Position numbers and translations under genes: made by a program. Positions 15,256-15,940 of a stretch of 15,940 nt of DNA are shown here, piece after piece (the stretch's first letter is position 1; the number at the start of each line of letters is the position of its first letter). The notes below the pieces were generated by a model. That model had not been told where the DNA came from and did no database searches. It saw only the letters and a list, made by a program, of their open reading frames with translations. The DNA is taken from the NCBI GenBank assembly GCA_009778535.1, contig WRJP01000028.1, forward strand, positions 1 to 15,940. The letters are read 5' to 3'. The stretch is from Propionibacteriaceae bacterium. Its GTDB lineage: Bacteria; Actinomycetota; Actinomycetes; Propionibacteriales; Propionibacteriaceae.

Positions 15256-15295
15256 GGCCATGCCAGCCCAGCTTGGCGAGTGTGAGGGAATTAGT

Positions 15296-15344
15296 GAGGG
15301 CCGACATCTACCCTATTCCTAGGGGGCCCCTAATGCCGGCCCTC
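15296..15344. other. 12-bp inverted repeat with an inner hairpin
   Basis: GAGGGCCGaCAT (15296-15307) pairs with ATGcCGGCCCTC (15333-15344) with a single A-C mismatch. Inside the loop, CCCTA (15311-15315) pairs with TAGGG (15320-15324). No T-run follows. It lies upstream of the esterase gene, beyond the IS remnant. Function not evident. Confidence 0.55.
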
Positions 15345-15348
15345 GGTC

Positions 15349-15399
15349 TGCGGGTAGGGCGGCGGGAATGGTCCCGCCAAAATCATCCTGCTGCCCGCA
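15349..15399. other. nested hairpin in the intergenic gap
   Basis: Outer arms TGCGGGTAG (15349-15357) and CTGCCCGCA (15391-15399) pair over 9 positions with one G-T. They enclose a perfect 7-bp hairpin GGCGGGA / TCCCGCC (15361-15367/15372-15378) with an ATGG loop. No T-run, so probably not a simple terminator. Confidence 0.55.
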
Positions 15400-15411
15400 A
15401 TTAACATAGTC

Positions 15412-15421
15412 TTGGGCCCAA
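15412..15421. promoter_or_regulatory. perfect palindrome, possible operator
   Basis: TTGGGCCCAA is a perfect 10-bp palindrome 170 bases upstream of the esterase start. It could be a repressor site; there is no matching regulator gene in the window. Could equally be chance in GC-rich DNA. Confidence 0.25.
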
Positions 15422-15425
15422 CTAG

Positions 15426-15464
15426 CGCCTGTCAAGGTAACAAGTGCCCAATTCAAGGCAGGCG
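15426..15464. other. third stem-loop in the gap
   Basis: CGCCTGTC (15426-15433) pairs with GGCAGGCG (15457-15464), one T-G wobble, loop of 23 bases. From 15256 to 15591 I see no gene; these structures are all the gap visibly holds. Confidence 0.4.
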
Positions 15465-15580
15465 GTTGAGTAATAGTTAGCAAGCCGTGCCATTACTGCA
15501 ACTGCCAGGCCGGTCCGCCAAAAACAGCCATGCCCACCGGGCGGTCTCAAGAAGCGGCTAATGTTAGGGGGCGCAACCCG

Positions 15581-15586
15581 AAGGAG
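15581..15586 (+). promoter_or_regulatory. ribosome binding site of the esterase gene
   Basis: AAGGAG 5 bases before the ATG at 15592; it decides that start. Confidence 0.7.
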
Positions 15587-15591
15587 CCATC

Positions 15592-15940
15592 ATGTTCACC
15601 GATCTACCGCTTGAGACCTTGCGCCAATACACTGGCGCGGTCAAGGAGCCGCCTGACATGGTCCAATTCTGGGAAGGGACGGTTGGGCAAGCCCGCCAGT
15701 TTGGCATCAATACCCGCCTGCAGCGTCTTGAGACTAGTCTGCAAGCTATTGAAGTGTGGGATGTCACCTTTTTGGGCTGGGGTGGCGAGCCAATCAAGGC
15801 CTGGTTACGGTTGCCAACGGGCAGTAACCAACCGTTGCCAGGTGTTGTCCAGTACCAGGGCTACAACGGTGGCCGGGACCACCCGCTAGCAGATTTGGCT
15901 TGGGCGGCGGCCGGGTTTGCCCATTTGGTGATGGACAACC
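15592..15940 (+). CDS. acetylxylan esterase/cephalosporin-C deacetylase family, partial (3' end beyond window)
   Basis: First 116 residues of an AXE1-family alpha/beta hydrolase (family length about 320). The opening M-F-T-D-L-P-L-E-T-L-R-Q-Y, the K-E-P-P-D-M-V-Q-F-W block, V-W-D-V-T-F-L-G-W-G-G-E-P-I-K-A-W (about 55-71) and Q-Y-Q-G-Y-N-G-G-R near 87-95 follow the family N-terminus closely; the tyrosine region helps form the oxyanion hole. The sequence ends at H-L-V-M-D-N, before the nucleophile serine, so activity cannot be judged. Such enzymes remove acetyl groups from xylo-oligosaccharides or other acetylated small molecules, mostly in the cytoplasm; no signal peptide is present. The start has AAGGAG. 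It is separated from the rest by the IS remnant and a structured gap, so it probably belongs to a different transcription unit. Confidence 0.85.
   Translation, partial: MFTDLPLETLRQYTGAVKEPPDMVQFWEGTVGQARQFGINTRLQRLETSLQAIEVWDVTFLGWGGEPIKAWLRLPTGSNQPLPGVVQYQGYNGGRDHPLADLAWAAAGFAHLVMDN

Noticed and set aside
15401..15411. TTAACATAGTC also occurs at 6738-6748, so a shared regulatory element was considered
   Set aside because: An 11-base match between two sites is expected by chance several times in 16 kb; nothing else is shared around them.
15530..15889. 119-codon plus-strand frame overlapping the esterase
   Set aside because: Arg/Ser-rich and without homology I recognise; the frame starting at 15592 has a ribosome site and clear family motifs. 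The minus-strand frame at 15564-15797 is rejected for the same reason.

Overview
The window looks like chromosomal DNA of a moderate-GC actinobacterium (Actinomycetota). This is inferred from the gene families: a tandem pair of dynamin-like GTPases as in Streptomyces DynA/DynB, a large actinobacterial-type PrsW protease, a DrrA-like ABC exporter, an IS481-type transposase remnant and strong AGGAGG ribosome sites. The envelope is probably monoderm. The genus cannot be fixed from sequence alone.

Layout. (1) 1-1849, plus strand: a hotdog-fold acyl-CoA thioesterase, then a 437-residue acetyl-CoA hydrolase/CoA-transferase of the butyryl-CoA/4-hydroxybutyrate type. (2) 1850-1979: a convergent intergenic gap with two small hairpins. 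(3) 6719-1980, minus strand: a compact three-gene unit in the order PrsW-type intramembrane protease, GTPase A, GTPase B; this looks like a membrane-remodelling module. (4) 6720-6750: a 31-bp divergent gap. (5) 6751-14625, plus strand: a six-gene exporter operon in which every junction overlaps. It encodes a lipoprotein membrane-fusion adaptor, a second adaptor with an N-terminal membrane anchor, ABC ATPase 1, permease 1, permease 2 and ABC ATPase 2. The set matches the E. coli YbhG-YbhF-YbhS-YbhR plan (adaptor, double ATPase, two permeases), but the two ATPase halves are separate genes at either side of the permeases and there are two adaptors. (6) 14703-14775: tRNA-Ala(CGC). (7) 14785-15255: the C-terminal remnant of an IS481-type transposase on the minus strand. 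(8) 15256-15591: a gap rich in inverted repeats. (9) 15592 to the window end: the start of an acetylxylan esterase/cephalosporin-C deacetylase gene.

The most unusual feature is ATPase 2. Its normal DrrA-like ATPase domain (about residues 682-920) is preceded by some 680 residues of non-ABC sequence. That extension carries four copies of a short motif (consensus ARDGLxIDPKxWIxxFR). The tryptophans of the first three copies are exactly 64 residues apart, and the fourth sits 235 residues further on after an extremely acidic V/E/A-rich stretch (about 108 Asp/Glu against 9 Lys/Arg in residues 231-660). The two ATPases are also complementary: ATPase 1 keeps the LSGGM signature but has Pro where the H-loop His should be, while ATPase 2 keeps the His but has LSVGW as signature. 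A heterodimer would therefore have one consensus and one degenerate ATP site. Together the operon appears to encode an exporter with a large cytoplasmic, repeat-bearing scaffold attached to one ATPase, next to an operon for membrane-shaping GTPases and a membrane protease.
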